Shown here piece by piece: positions 1 to 5,140 of a stretch of DNA of 5,269 bases. Below the pieces are notes generated by a model. It searched no databases and had not been told where the DNA came from. It saw nothing but the letters and a program-made list of their open reading frames with translations. This stretch comes from Deltaproteobacteria bacterium (GTDB lineage: Bacteria; Desulfobacterota_B; Binatia; Binatales; Binataceae), in the NCBI GenBank assembly GCA_021827465.1, contig JAKAVX010000233.1, forward strand, positions 1 to 5,269, in the 5' to 3' direction. The number at the start of each line of letters is the position of its first letter. Within the stretch, counting starts at the first letter, position 1. Made by a program: the position numbers and the translations under genes.

Positions 1-1
1 A

Positions 2-916
2 CTGAAGCTCGGCTACCAGTGTGTCGCGCCACAGAAGCTCAAGGCGCTGCAGGAAGTCTCGATGCTGGTGTATGAGCTGGCCAATATCACGCCTCATCCG
101 CGCCAGCCCTACGTCGGGCGAAGCGCCTTTGCCCACAAGGCGGGACTCCACGTCTCCGGGATTCAGCGCGACGCGCGCACCTACGAGCACGTCGATCCCG
201 CGCTGGTCGGCAACGACCGCCGCGTCCTTCTCTCCGAGCTCTCCGGGCGCGCCAATATCGTTTACAAGAGCAAGGAGTTCGGCCTCGAAATCGAGCAGAA
301 CAATGAAAAGATCGGCCATCTGCTCGACGAGCTGAAGCGCCTTGAGAGCGAGGGTTATTCGTTCGAGGGCGCGGACGCGTCCTTCGAGCTCCTGATGCTC
401 CGGACGCTCGGCTTCGCGCGCGAGTATTTCAAGTTCGTGAGCTTCCGCGTCTTCGACGACAAGTGGCACGAGGACCGCGCGCCCTTCAGCGAGGCGGTCG
501 TGGTGATCGAGGGGCCCGACGGCAGGCGCTCGCGCACTGCGGCTATCGGCAACGGCCCGGTCAACGCGCTCGACTCGGCGCTCAGGCAGGCGCTGGTTCC
601 CTACTATCCGTGCCTCGAGTCGATGGAGCTGAGCGACTACAAGGTCCGCGTGCTCAGCAACGGCGCCAGCGGAGGCACCGGCGCCTGCGTCCGGGTGCTA
701 ATCGAATCGAGCGACGGAAAACGGCGATGGGGTACGGTGGGCGTGTCGGCCAACGTGGTCGATGCGAGCTGGCAGGCTCTGGTTGACTCTGTCGAATACA
801 AGCTCCACAAGGATAATGTGAAGCCTCGCGTCAAGGCGCGTCCGGCCGGCGCCAATTCCCGGCCCCGTTCGAAGCGTGGCGCCACGCGCGGCGAGTCCGC
901 CCAATCGGGAGCCTGA
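2..916 (+). CDS. cimA: Citramalate synthase, C-terminal part (5' end outside window)
   Basis: This enzyme of the 2-isopropylmalate synthase/homocitrate synthase superfamily condenses acetyl-CoA with pyruvate to (R)-citramalate, the first step of the threonine-independent route to 2-oxobutyrate and isoleucine; it is cytosolic. The frame is open from base 2 to the TGA at 914-916, giving 304 residues, so the N-terminal TIM barrel with its metal and substrate residues is mostly missing. Visible are LKLGYQCVAP at fragment residues 1-10, the conserved FAHKAGLHVSG at about 43-53, and NIVYKSKEFG in the linker. A LeuA-type regulatory dimer domain follows from about 140 to 270 (KFVSFRVFDD, EAVVVIEGPDG, GNGPVNALD, YKVRVL, WGTVGVS). 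The wording fits the CimA branch better than LeuA. The last ~30 residues form a basic, Ala/Arg/Ser-rich tail that is probably disordered. An ATG at 62 lies inside the conserved domain and is not the start. cysE follows 29 nt downstream. Confidence 0.93.
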   Translation: MKLGYQCVAPQKLKALQEVSMLVYELANITPHPRQPYVGRSAFAHKAGLHVSGIQRDARTYEHVDPALVGNDRRVLLSELSGRANIVYKSKEFGLEIEQNNEKIGHLLDELKRLESEGYSFEGADASFELLMLRTLGFAREYFKFVSFRVFDDKWHEDRAPFSEAVVVIEGPDGRRSRTAAIGNGPVNALDSALRQALVPYYPCLESMELSDYKVRVLSNGASGGTGACVRVLIESSDGKRRWGTVGVSANVVDASWQALVDSVEYKLHKDNVKPRVKARPAGANSRPRSKRGATRGESAQSGA

Positions 917-945
917 CGGCTCCGGCGGCGGACGAGGGTGAATAG

Positions 946-1689
946 ATGAGCATTCTCGCCCGCATGCGGGAAGATATTCAGGCGGCGTTCGACCACGACC
1001 CGGCCGCGCGAACCACGCTCGAGGTGGTTCTCACCTATCCGGGCCTCCACGCCATCTGGGCTCATCGCTTCTCCCACTGGCTGTGGAGCCATCGCCTGAA
1101 GCTGCTCGGCCGCCTGGTCAGCGAATTCTTCCGATGGACGACCGGGATAGAAATCCATCCCGGCGCGACGGTCGGGCGGCGCCTGTTCATCGATCACGGC
1201 ATGGGCGTGGTGATCGGCGAAACCACCGAAATCGGCGAGGACGTGCTTATCTACCAGGGCGTGACGCTCGGCGGCACCAGCCTCAAGAAGGAAAAGCGCC
1301 ATCCGACGATCGAAGATCACGTGATGATAAGCGCCGGCGCGTCCGTGATAGGTCCGGTGCGAATCGGCCGCGGAAGCAGAATCGGCGCGGGTGCGGTCGT
1401 GGTTCTTGACGCGCCGCCTTATTCCACCGTGGTCGGAATTCCGGGCAAAGTGATCGAGGGCCAAAGCGCGCGCCAGGACGTCCTCGAACTAGAGCATCGC
1501 AAGCTCCCCGACCCGGTCGCGCGCGCGATGAACCAGCTCGTTGACCGTATCAACCGGATGAACGTCCGGCTTGCTGAAATCGAGGAGCGCCAGGACTGTC
1601 TTGAAGACAAACTCGCCCCGGCCGACGGCGAAGTCACCGAGCCCGCGGAGCATCCGGTGCCTCCACTTCCCGATCCCAAGGAGCGCTGA
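946..1689 (+). CDS. cysE: Serine O-acetyltransferase
   Basis: The enzyme transfers acetyl from acetyl-CoA to L-serine, giving O-acetylserine, the committed step of cysteine synthesis in the cytosol. The 247-residue protein opens with a short helical domain ([21 protein letters not shown], about 18-38), as in the shorter Bacillus/EpsC-type enzymes. A left-handed hexapeptide-repeat beta-helix follows from about 66 to 168. Family landmarks are IEIHPGA (68-74), [12 protein letters not shown] (82-93) with the catalytic His84, GVTLGGT (105-111), KRHPTI (117-122) with Arg118/His119, and [11 protein letters not shown] (160-170). The spacing from His84 to His119 (35 residues) equals that of His158 to His193 in the E. 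coli enzyme. Residues about 190-224 look like a coiled coil, and the end is rich in Pro and acidic residues. GAGGGTG at 934-940 serves as the Shine-Dalgarno and supports this ATG; the next Met is only six codons on. It is probably co-transcribed with cimA. Confidence 0.96.
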   Translation: MSILARMREDIQAAFDHDPAARTTLEVVLTYPGLHAIWAHRFSHWLWSHRLKLLGRLVSEFFRWTTGIEIHPGATVGRRLFIDHGMGVVIGETTEIGEDVLIYQGVTLGGTSLKKEKRHPTIEDHVMISAGASVIGPVRIGRGSRIGAGAVVVLDAPPYSTVVGIPGKVIEGQSARQDVLELEHRKLPDPVARAMNQLVDRINRMNVRLAEIEERQDCLEDKLAPADGEVTEPAEHPVPPLPDPKER

Positions 1690-1710
1690 ACGCTCTCCTG
1701 GTTGATTTTT
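1676..1710 (+). terminator. Candidate intrinsic terminator overlapping the cysE stop codon
   Basis: GAGCG (1681-1685) pairs with CGCTC (1691-1695) around the loop CTGAA. The stem extends outward imperfectly to CCA (1676-1678) with TGG (1699-1701), with one bulge and one mismatch. The T-rich run TTGATTTTT follows at 1702-1710. The cysE TGA (1687-1689) starts in the loop and runs into it, so the hairpin uses the last codons. The arrangement fits a Rho-independent terminator ending the cimA-cysE unit, but the stem is short and imperfect and the T-run is broken by GA. Confidence 0.42.
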
Positions 1711-1774
1711 CTGCTTGCTGCGTGCCGACCCGCTGAACAGTATGCCTTAATTCATCATTGCAGATCCGATTCGG

Positions 1775-1813
1775 GTGATACTCATTTTGATTTAGAATCA
1801 ATATGAGTTTCAC
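1775..1813. repeat. 39-bp hyphenated palindrome, possible operator
   Basis: Two 18-nt arms (1775-1792 and 1796-1813) flank the 3-nt centre TAG, and 16 of 18 positions pair. The inner 13-nt arms, ACTCATTTTGATT and AATCAATATGAGT, differ at one position. A single mismatch separates them from the outer GTGA/TCAC. The site is AT-rich in a GC-rich genome and has no T-run on either side, so it does not look like an intrinsic terminator. Each half contains a loosely Fur-like 7-1-7 pattern (1776-1790 matches TGATAATnATTATCA at 11 of 14 positions; 1798-1812 is weaker). TAGAAT (1793-1798) could be a -10 element inside the palindrome. It lies between the convergent cysE and the minus-strand gene, so its target is unclear. 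The palindrome is seen directly; any regulator is inferred. Confidence 0.6.
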
Positions 1814-1910
1814 GGACAGCGCTACGTGCGAGAATTTGATTCGGAACTGTACAGATTCGTGATGATTGGTTCTGGAGTGAATTTGGGCGCGCTCGCCTTC
1901 TATCCGAACG

Positions 1911-2429
1911 TCAGCGCGGAGCGCGGCAGCTCCCGCGCGCTTCGGTATGGCTCAAGTACCATCCACTATTCAGATGATCCCACAGTTCCAATTCGTCGGC
2001 CGCATCGCCGTTCCTGAAAACGAAGTGTACAAGCAAAGCGCAGCGCAGCACTTCAGGCCCGTCCGAGTATTCGTAGTCGGCGCAATTGCAAATCTGTTTG
2101 ACATTCGCCTCCCGCACACCCCAGCCGCGCATTCGTCCGTAGGGGTCCTCGAAATTTCGCTTGAACTCCTCGAGGCTGAGATACTGACCAGCCACAGCGG
2201 AAGAGGACGAGAGCCTGTGCCATGTGGCAAAATCTTCAGACTCCATGGCGCGATGGAGTTGGGCGACTCTCGATTCGAGGTATCCCTCCTCGTCGCTGAG
2301 CACGGTGCCCTGGCCGAGCGGCATGCCTTCCATGGTTAACAACAGACAGATCAACAGAATCAGGGCCAGCCCGGATGCCAACTCGCGCTGCGCAGACCGG
2401 CTATTTCTTCGATCCGTGACGCCGAGCAT
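1911..2429 (-). CDS. Small probably exported protein of unknown function
   Basis: I do not recognise this 172-residue protein. A basic N-terminus (Arg7, Arg8, Arg11, Arg15) is followed by a hydrophobic stretch at about 18-33 (LALILLICLLL) and then polar sequence from about residue 40, as in a signal peptide or a single membrane anchor. There is no convincing lipobox. The rest is a mixed alpha/beta domain of about 125 residues: an acidic amphipathic helix (ESRVAQLHRAMESEDFATWH, about 52-71), YLSLEEFKRNF (83-93), a Cys-x-Cys (114, 116) plus Cys130, and a final strand pair, ELELWDHLNSGWYLSH. That layout recalls NTF2-like/SnoaL-like domains, which is only a shape impression. The start is supported by AAGGAGGAG four to five bases upstream, the best Shine-Dalgarno in the window. 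The codons look used rather than random, and the plus-strand frames opposite are not protein-like. The gene runs against its neighbours, convergent with cysE and divergent from the desulfurase operon, so it is an independent unit. Confidence 0.72.
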   Translation of the reverse strand: MLGVTDRRNSRSAQRELASGLALILLICLLLTMEGMPLGQGTVLSDEEGYLESRVAQLHRAMESEDFATWHRLSSSSAVAGQYLSLEEFKRNFEDPYGRMRGWGVREANVKQICNCADYEYSDGPEVLRCALLVHFVFRNGDAADELELWDHLNSGWYLSHTEARGSCRAPR

Positions 2430-2431
2430 AA

Positions 2432-2440
2432 CTCCTCCTT
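2432..2440 (-). promoter_or_regulatory. Consensus Shine-Dalgarno for the minus-strand gene
   Basis: On the minus strand this reads AAGGAGGAG, followed by TT and the ATG at 2429-2427. It contains the full anti-16S complement AAGGAGG at suitable spacing. It fixes the start of the 172-residue gene and is the main argument that this orphan frame is translated. Confidence 0.75.
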
Positions 2441-2567
2441 GGGGAACGCCGTAAGGGCTGCAGAGGACGTGCCAAGAACTCGGTATTCTTGAAGCGCGCG
2501 AATCTGCAACAAGAATTCAGTTCGTATGCAGCTGAGCGGTGCGAATCGAATCAGAGGAATGTGCCTC

Positions 2568-2735
2568 TCAGATGCAGGCCGGTGCGATACGAACCATCCG
2601 CTTCAGCCACAGGCCGGTGGCGTCAACGATGGTTGCAGAATAGTGGATCTGCGCCAGGGAACCTTCGCCATCACTCTCCCAGTAACCCCATGCGCAGGAT
2701 CGATCATTGGCTTGCCTTCGCCGCGCTCCAAGGGG
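2568..2735 (-). pseudogene. Possible 3' remnant of an unrecognised gene
   Basis: On the minus strand a 55-codon frame between two stops (TGA at 2738-2736, TGA at 2570-2568) ends with protein-like sequence. It includes WGYWESDGEGSLAQIHYS, followed by ATIVDATGLWLKRMVRIAP. Alternating hydrophobic and polar residues and the aromatic content suggest two or three beta strands near a C-terminus. No ATG or plausible ribosome-binding site begins the frame, and its first ten residues look random. Just upstream, another minus-strand frame (2787-2707, PLYKFLAPELRDDLSP) is also protein-like but out of register, which would fit a decayed, frameshifted gene. I recognise no family. Chance coding-like sequence in a GC-rich spacer remains quite possible. 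Confidence 0.27.
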
Positions 2736-2834
2736 TCATTGGGCTAAGATCGTCGCGCAACTCGGGCGCCAGGAACTTGTAAAGCGGCTGTCGGGCGGCG
2801 CTGCTTTTGCTCCCTCGTAGAGTAAGGTAAGTTA

Positions 2835-2870
2835 ATGCCTCTTTCAGAAGCAGCGTTGCACATACGATGA
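2835..2870 (+). CDS. Candidate 11-codon leader peptide overlapping the desulfurase start
   Basis: An ATG at 2835 opens the frame MPLSEAALHIR and stops at TGA 2868-2870, which overlaps the desulfurase ATG (2867-2869) as ATGA. TAAGGTAAG at 2823-2831 is a modest ribosome-binding site for this ATG. The desulfurase ATG itself has no clear Shine-Dalgarno in the 15 bases before it. The leader could therefore deliver ribosomes by translational coupling, as at the ATGA junction with mnmA downstream. It contains no cysteine, so a cysteine-sensing attenuator is not suggested. The overlap is seen directly; translation of the leader is inferred, and so short a frame can occur by chance. Confidence 0.25.
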   Translation: MPLSEAALHIR

Positions 2871-4042
2871 CTATCTATCTCGACCATAACGCGGGCGCTC
2901 CGGTAAGGCCCGAAGTGCGGGCGGCGATTGAGCGATTTTCGCGTGACGAGGGAGCAAATCCGTCGTCGGTGCATCGCGGCGGCCAGCGTGCGCGGCGCGA
3001 GCTGGAGCGCGCCCGGGCTAGCGTTGCGCGTCTCGTTGGTGCGGAGCCGCGCCTGATGGTCTTCACCAGCGGCGGGACCGAATCGAACAATCTCGCGATT
3101 TTCGGCATCGCAAAGGCGCACGCCGCCCGGCGCAAGATCGTGAGTTCAGCGATAGAGCACTCCTCGGTTCTCGCACCGCTTTCGGAGCTCCAATCGGGCG
3201 GATTCGAAGTCGTTCGCGTCGCGCCCGATCGCGATGGACGAATCGCGCCCGAGCGGGTTATCGCCGCGATCGATCGCGACACCACGATGGTGACGCTCGC
3301 GATGGCGAACGCGGAGGTCGGCACGCTGCAGGATCTCGCGCCGGTTGGAATTGCCGCGCGCGAGGCCGATGCGGTCTTTCATGTGGACGCGGCACAGGCG
3401 GCAGGCAGGGTTCGCGTCGTAGTCGATGAGATCGGATGCGACCTGATGACGCTGAGTGGGCACAAGCTCGGCGCGCCCGCGGGAATCGGCGCTCTCTACG
3501 TGCGTGATCCCGCCCGGCTTGCGCCGATAACCGTCGGCGGACCGCATGAGGGCGGTCTTCGCGCGGGCACCCAGAATCTTCTCGGCGCGATCGCGTTCGG
3601 CGTCGCCGCCGAAACCGTAACTGGCGTGTTCGAGAGCGAGATCGCGCGCACCGCCGCAATGTCCGAACGGATGCTTGCGCGTCTGACGGACGGGATCCCG
3701 GGACTTCGGCTGAACGGGCCGGTCACTGGCCGAATCGGCAACACGCTCAACCTCACGTTTCCGGGCGTTCTCGGCGAGAGCCTGCTGATAGCGCTCGACC
3801 TCGAAGGCGTGGAAGTTTCGATGGGCTCGGCATGCGCGGCTGGCGCGGTTGAGCCTTCGCACGTGCTGCTTGCGATGGGCTTGAGCGCCGCCGAGGCGCG
3901 AAGCTCGCTGCGCCTGAGCCTCGGATGGAACACGACCAGCGACGACGTCGAGCGCGCGTCGGAGATAATCGTCCGCGTATGGCGGCGAGTAGCCGAGTCC
4001 GAGCCCGCGCCGCGCGGCGAATCGGCGGAGGCTCTCCGATGA
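2867..4042 (+). CDS. Cysteine desulfurase, NifS/IscS family (class I)
   Basis: This PLP enzyme converts L-cysteine to alanine and leaves a persulfide on its active-site cysteine, supplying sulfur for thiolated tRNA and iron-sulfur clusters in the cytosol. The 391-residue protein has the fold-type I landmarks in order: YLDHNAGAP (4-12), NPSSVH (31-36), FTSGGTESNN (66-75), EHSS with PLP-stacking His98 (97-100), NAEVGTLQD (148-156), HVDAAQ with Asp174 and Gln177, LSGHK with the Schiff-base Lys200, and GGLRAGTQN (229-237). Catalytic Cys323 lies in MGSACAAG, followed by EPSHVLLAMGL and SSLRLSLG. The short loop around Cys323 resembles IscS/NifS rather than SufS. The length is close to that of IscS (404). 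ATG at 2867 fits the family N-terminus, though its ribosome-binding site is poor. The TGA overlaps the mnmA ATG, so the main client is probably MnmA. Whether it also serves cluster assembly cannot be told here, because no scaffold gene is visible. Confidence 0.95.
   Translation: MTIYLDHNAGAPVRPEVRAAIERFSRDEGANPSSVHRGGQRARRELERARASVARLVGAEPRLMVFTSGGTESNNLAIFGIAKAHAARRKIVSSAIEHSSVLAPLSELQSGGFEVVRVAPDRDGRIAPERVIAAIDRDTTMVTLAMANAEVGTLQDLAPVGIAAREADAVFHVDAAQAAGRVRVVVDEIGCDLMTLSGHKLGAPAGIGALYVRDPARLAPITVGGPHEGGLRAGTQNLLGAIAFGVAAETVTGVFESEIARTAAMSERMLARLTDGIPGLRLNGPVTGRIGNTLNLTFPGVLGESLLIALDLEGVEVSMGSACAAGAVEPSHVLLAMGLSAAEARSSLRLSLGWNTTSDDVERASEIIVRVWRRVAESEPAPRGESAEALR
4027..4031 (+). promoter_or_regulatory. 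Shine-Dalgarno of mnmA inside the desulfurase gene
   Basis: GGAGG lies 7 nt before the ATG at 4039, within the last codons of the desulfurase gene. It decides the mnmA start: the frame is open up to an ATG at 3925, but the extra 38 residues would be Arg-rich, overlap the upstream gene and precede the usual MnmA N-terminus. Confidence 0.7.
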
Positions 4043-5133
4043 GCGCGCGGGTGCTGGTCGCGATGTCGGGCGGGGTGGACAGTTCCGTCGCTGCGGCGCT
4101 TCTCTGCGAGCGCGGCTACGACGTGGTCGGCGTCGCGATGAGGCTTGCGCCCGAGCCGCCCCCGGGAATCGTGCCCCGGCGCGGCACCTGCTGCTCGCAT
4201 GACGACTTCGAAGACGCCCGCCGCGTGGCGGAGCGGATGAATTTCCCGTTTTACGTCGTCGATCTGCGCGAGGACTTCGCCGCGCGTGTTATAGGAAACT
4301 TCGTCAGCGAATATCTCGACGGGCGCACGCCGAATCCGTGCGTGATGTGCAATCGGGAGATAAAGTTCGACCGCCTGTGGAGCAGGGCGGGCGCACTCGG
4401 TGCCGACTTCGTCGCAACCGGCCATTACGCGCGAATCGAGCGCGGCGCGGAGACTCGCTATCGCCTCATGCGCGCGGTGGATTCGAGCAAGGATCAGTCG
4501 TATTTTCTCTTCACGCTCGGACAGGCCGAACTTTCGCGCACGCTTTTTCCGCTCGGCGCGATGACCAAGGCCGAAGTCCGCGCCCGCGCGCGGGAACTCG
4601 GGCTCGCCAATGCCGGCAAGCCGGAGAGCCAGGAGATATGCTTCGTCGCCGACGGCGATTACGCCCGCTTCGTCGAGCGTGAGGCTCCTGGCGGACGGAT
4701 TCGCCCCGGCTGTGTCGTCGATCCCGAAGGCAGGGTGCTAGCCGAGCACGCCGGGATGCATCGCTTCACCGTCGGCCAGCGCCGCGGCCTTGGAATCGAC
4801 GCGGGCGAACCGCTTTACGTCCGCGAGATAAGGCCCGAAAGCGCCGAGGTGGTGGTCGCACGACGCGAGGACCTCCGATGCGCCGGGTTGGTCGCGAACC
4901 GGGTCAATCTCGTCGATCCTGAGCTTTGCCGCGCCGGCGCGGTGGAGGTCGAGGCGAAGATCCGCTACCGTCATCCGGCACTGCCGTGCGTGCTTGCGAT
5001 GGACGGCGCCGATCGCGCGGAAATCCGCTTTCGCTCGCCGGCTCCCGCAGTCACGCCCGGACAGGCGTGCGTTTTCTACCGCGGCGACGAGGTCGTGGGC
5101 GGCGGATTTATCGAAAGGGCGATTGAAGGATAG
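4039..5133 (+). CDS. mnmA: tRNA-specific 2-thiouridylase MnmA
   Basis: MnmA activates U34 of tRNA Lys, Glu and Gln by adenylation and replaces its C2 oxygen with sulfur relayed from a cysteine desulfurase; it is cytosolic. From ATG 4039 the protein has 364 residues, normal for the family. The ATP-pyrophosphatase P-loop SGGVDSS is at 10-16, and the conserved CCSHDDFEDAR is at 51-61. The catalytic region NPCVMCNREIKF (99-110) holds Cys101 and Cys104, TGHYAR is at 127-132, and SKDQSYFL at 150-157. The second catalytic cysteine is Cys201 in SQEICFV. The central and beta-barrel tRNA-binding domains follow (FTVGQRRGLGI at 243-253, KIRYRH at 307-312, TPGQACVFY at 339-347, GGGFI at 354-358). Cys104 and Cys201 match E. 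coli Cys102 and Cys199. Position 101 is Cys where E. coli has Asp99, giving a CxxC plus Cys set. The start overlaps the desulfurase stop as ATGA, so the two are translationally coupled. Confidence 0.97.
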   Translation: MSARVLVAMSGGVDSSVAAALLCERGYDVVGVAMRLAPEPPPGIVPRRGTCCSHDDFEDARRVAERMNFPFYVVDLREDFAARVIGNFVSEYLDGRTPNPCVMCNREIKFDRLWSRAGALGADFVATGHYARIERGAETRYRLMRAVDSSKDQSYFLFTLGQAELSRTLFPLGAMTKAEVRARARELGLANAGKPESQEICFVADGDYARFVEREAPGGRIRPGCVVDPEGRVLAEHAGMHRFTVGQRRGLGIDAGEPLYVREIRPESAEVVVARREDLRCAGLVANRVNLVDPELCRAGAVEVEAKIRYRHPALPCVLAMDGADRAEIRFRSPAPAVTPGQACVFYRGDEVVGGGFIERAIEG

Positions 5134-5140
5134 CCGCGCG

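Larger units (their letters stand above)
2430..2866. other. Intergenic region between divergent genes
   Basis: This 437-bp stretch lies between the start of the minus-strand exported protein and the start of the desulfurase operon, so promoters for both must be here or close by. I see no strong sigma-70 promoter. On the minus strand TTGGCA (2475-2470) is a good -35 by itself but lacks a matching -10, and TTGTTG followed after 16 nt by AAGAAT is a weak pair. On the plus strand TTGCTC (2807-2812) precedes only a poor AGTTAA. The stretch also holds a possible minus-strand gene remnant (2568-2735), a 10-bp imperfect inverted repeat (2527-2536 with 2567-2576) and an 11-codon leader frame (2835-2870). 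No tRNA, transposase or CRISPR repeat is visible. Confidence 0.5.

Noticed and set aside
1826..2017. Plus-strand 63-codon frame with a GTG start just after the palindrome
   Set aside because: There is no ribosome-binding site, the end is Arg-rich and low in complexity, and its second half overlaps the better supported minus-strand gene.
2485..2516. ATTCTTG and CAAGAAT inverted repeat with an 18-nt spacer upstream of the minus-strand gene
   Set aside because: Seven-base arms at this distance are expected by chance, and no convincing promoter overlaps them.
2541..2552. GCGAATCGAATC resembling a tRNA T-arm
   Set aside because: No acceptor, D-arm or anticodon stem can be paired around it on either strand.
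2527..2576. Inverted repeat TGCAGCTGAG with CTCAGATGCA (9 of 10), with a small inner hairpin 2553-2568
   Set aside because: The 30-nt spacer and missing T-run give no terminator, and there is no promoter to make it an operator. It is noted only as possible RNA structure.
2575..2619. 10-bp direct repeat CAGGCCGGTG at 2575-2584 and 2610-2619
   Set aside because: There are only two short GC-rich copies with no further units or similar spacing, so chance explains them; this is not a CRISPR or an iteron set.
2489..2782. Plus-strand frames of 97 and 73 codons (2489-2782 and 2526-2747)
   Set aside because: They overlap each other in different frames, lack ribosome-binding sites, and have irregular composition without recognisable motifs.
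3925..4038. N-terminal extension of mnmA by 38 codons from an upstream ATG
   Set aside because: The extension is Arg-rich and antiparallel to nothing known, lies wholly within the desulfurase gene, and the ATG at 4039 has GGAGG 7 nt upstream and the normal family N-terminus.
3496..4425. Long minus-strand open frames opposite the desulfurase, mnmA and cysE genes (for example 3496-4425, 3146-3862, 637-1464)
   Set aside because: They are shadows of G/C-ending codons in well-identified plus-strand genes; they are rich in Arg and Ser and show no family motif.
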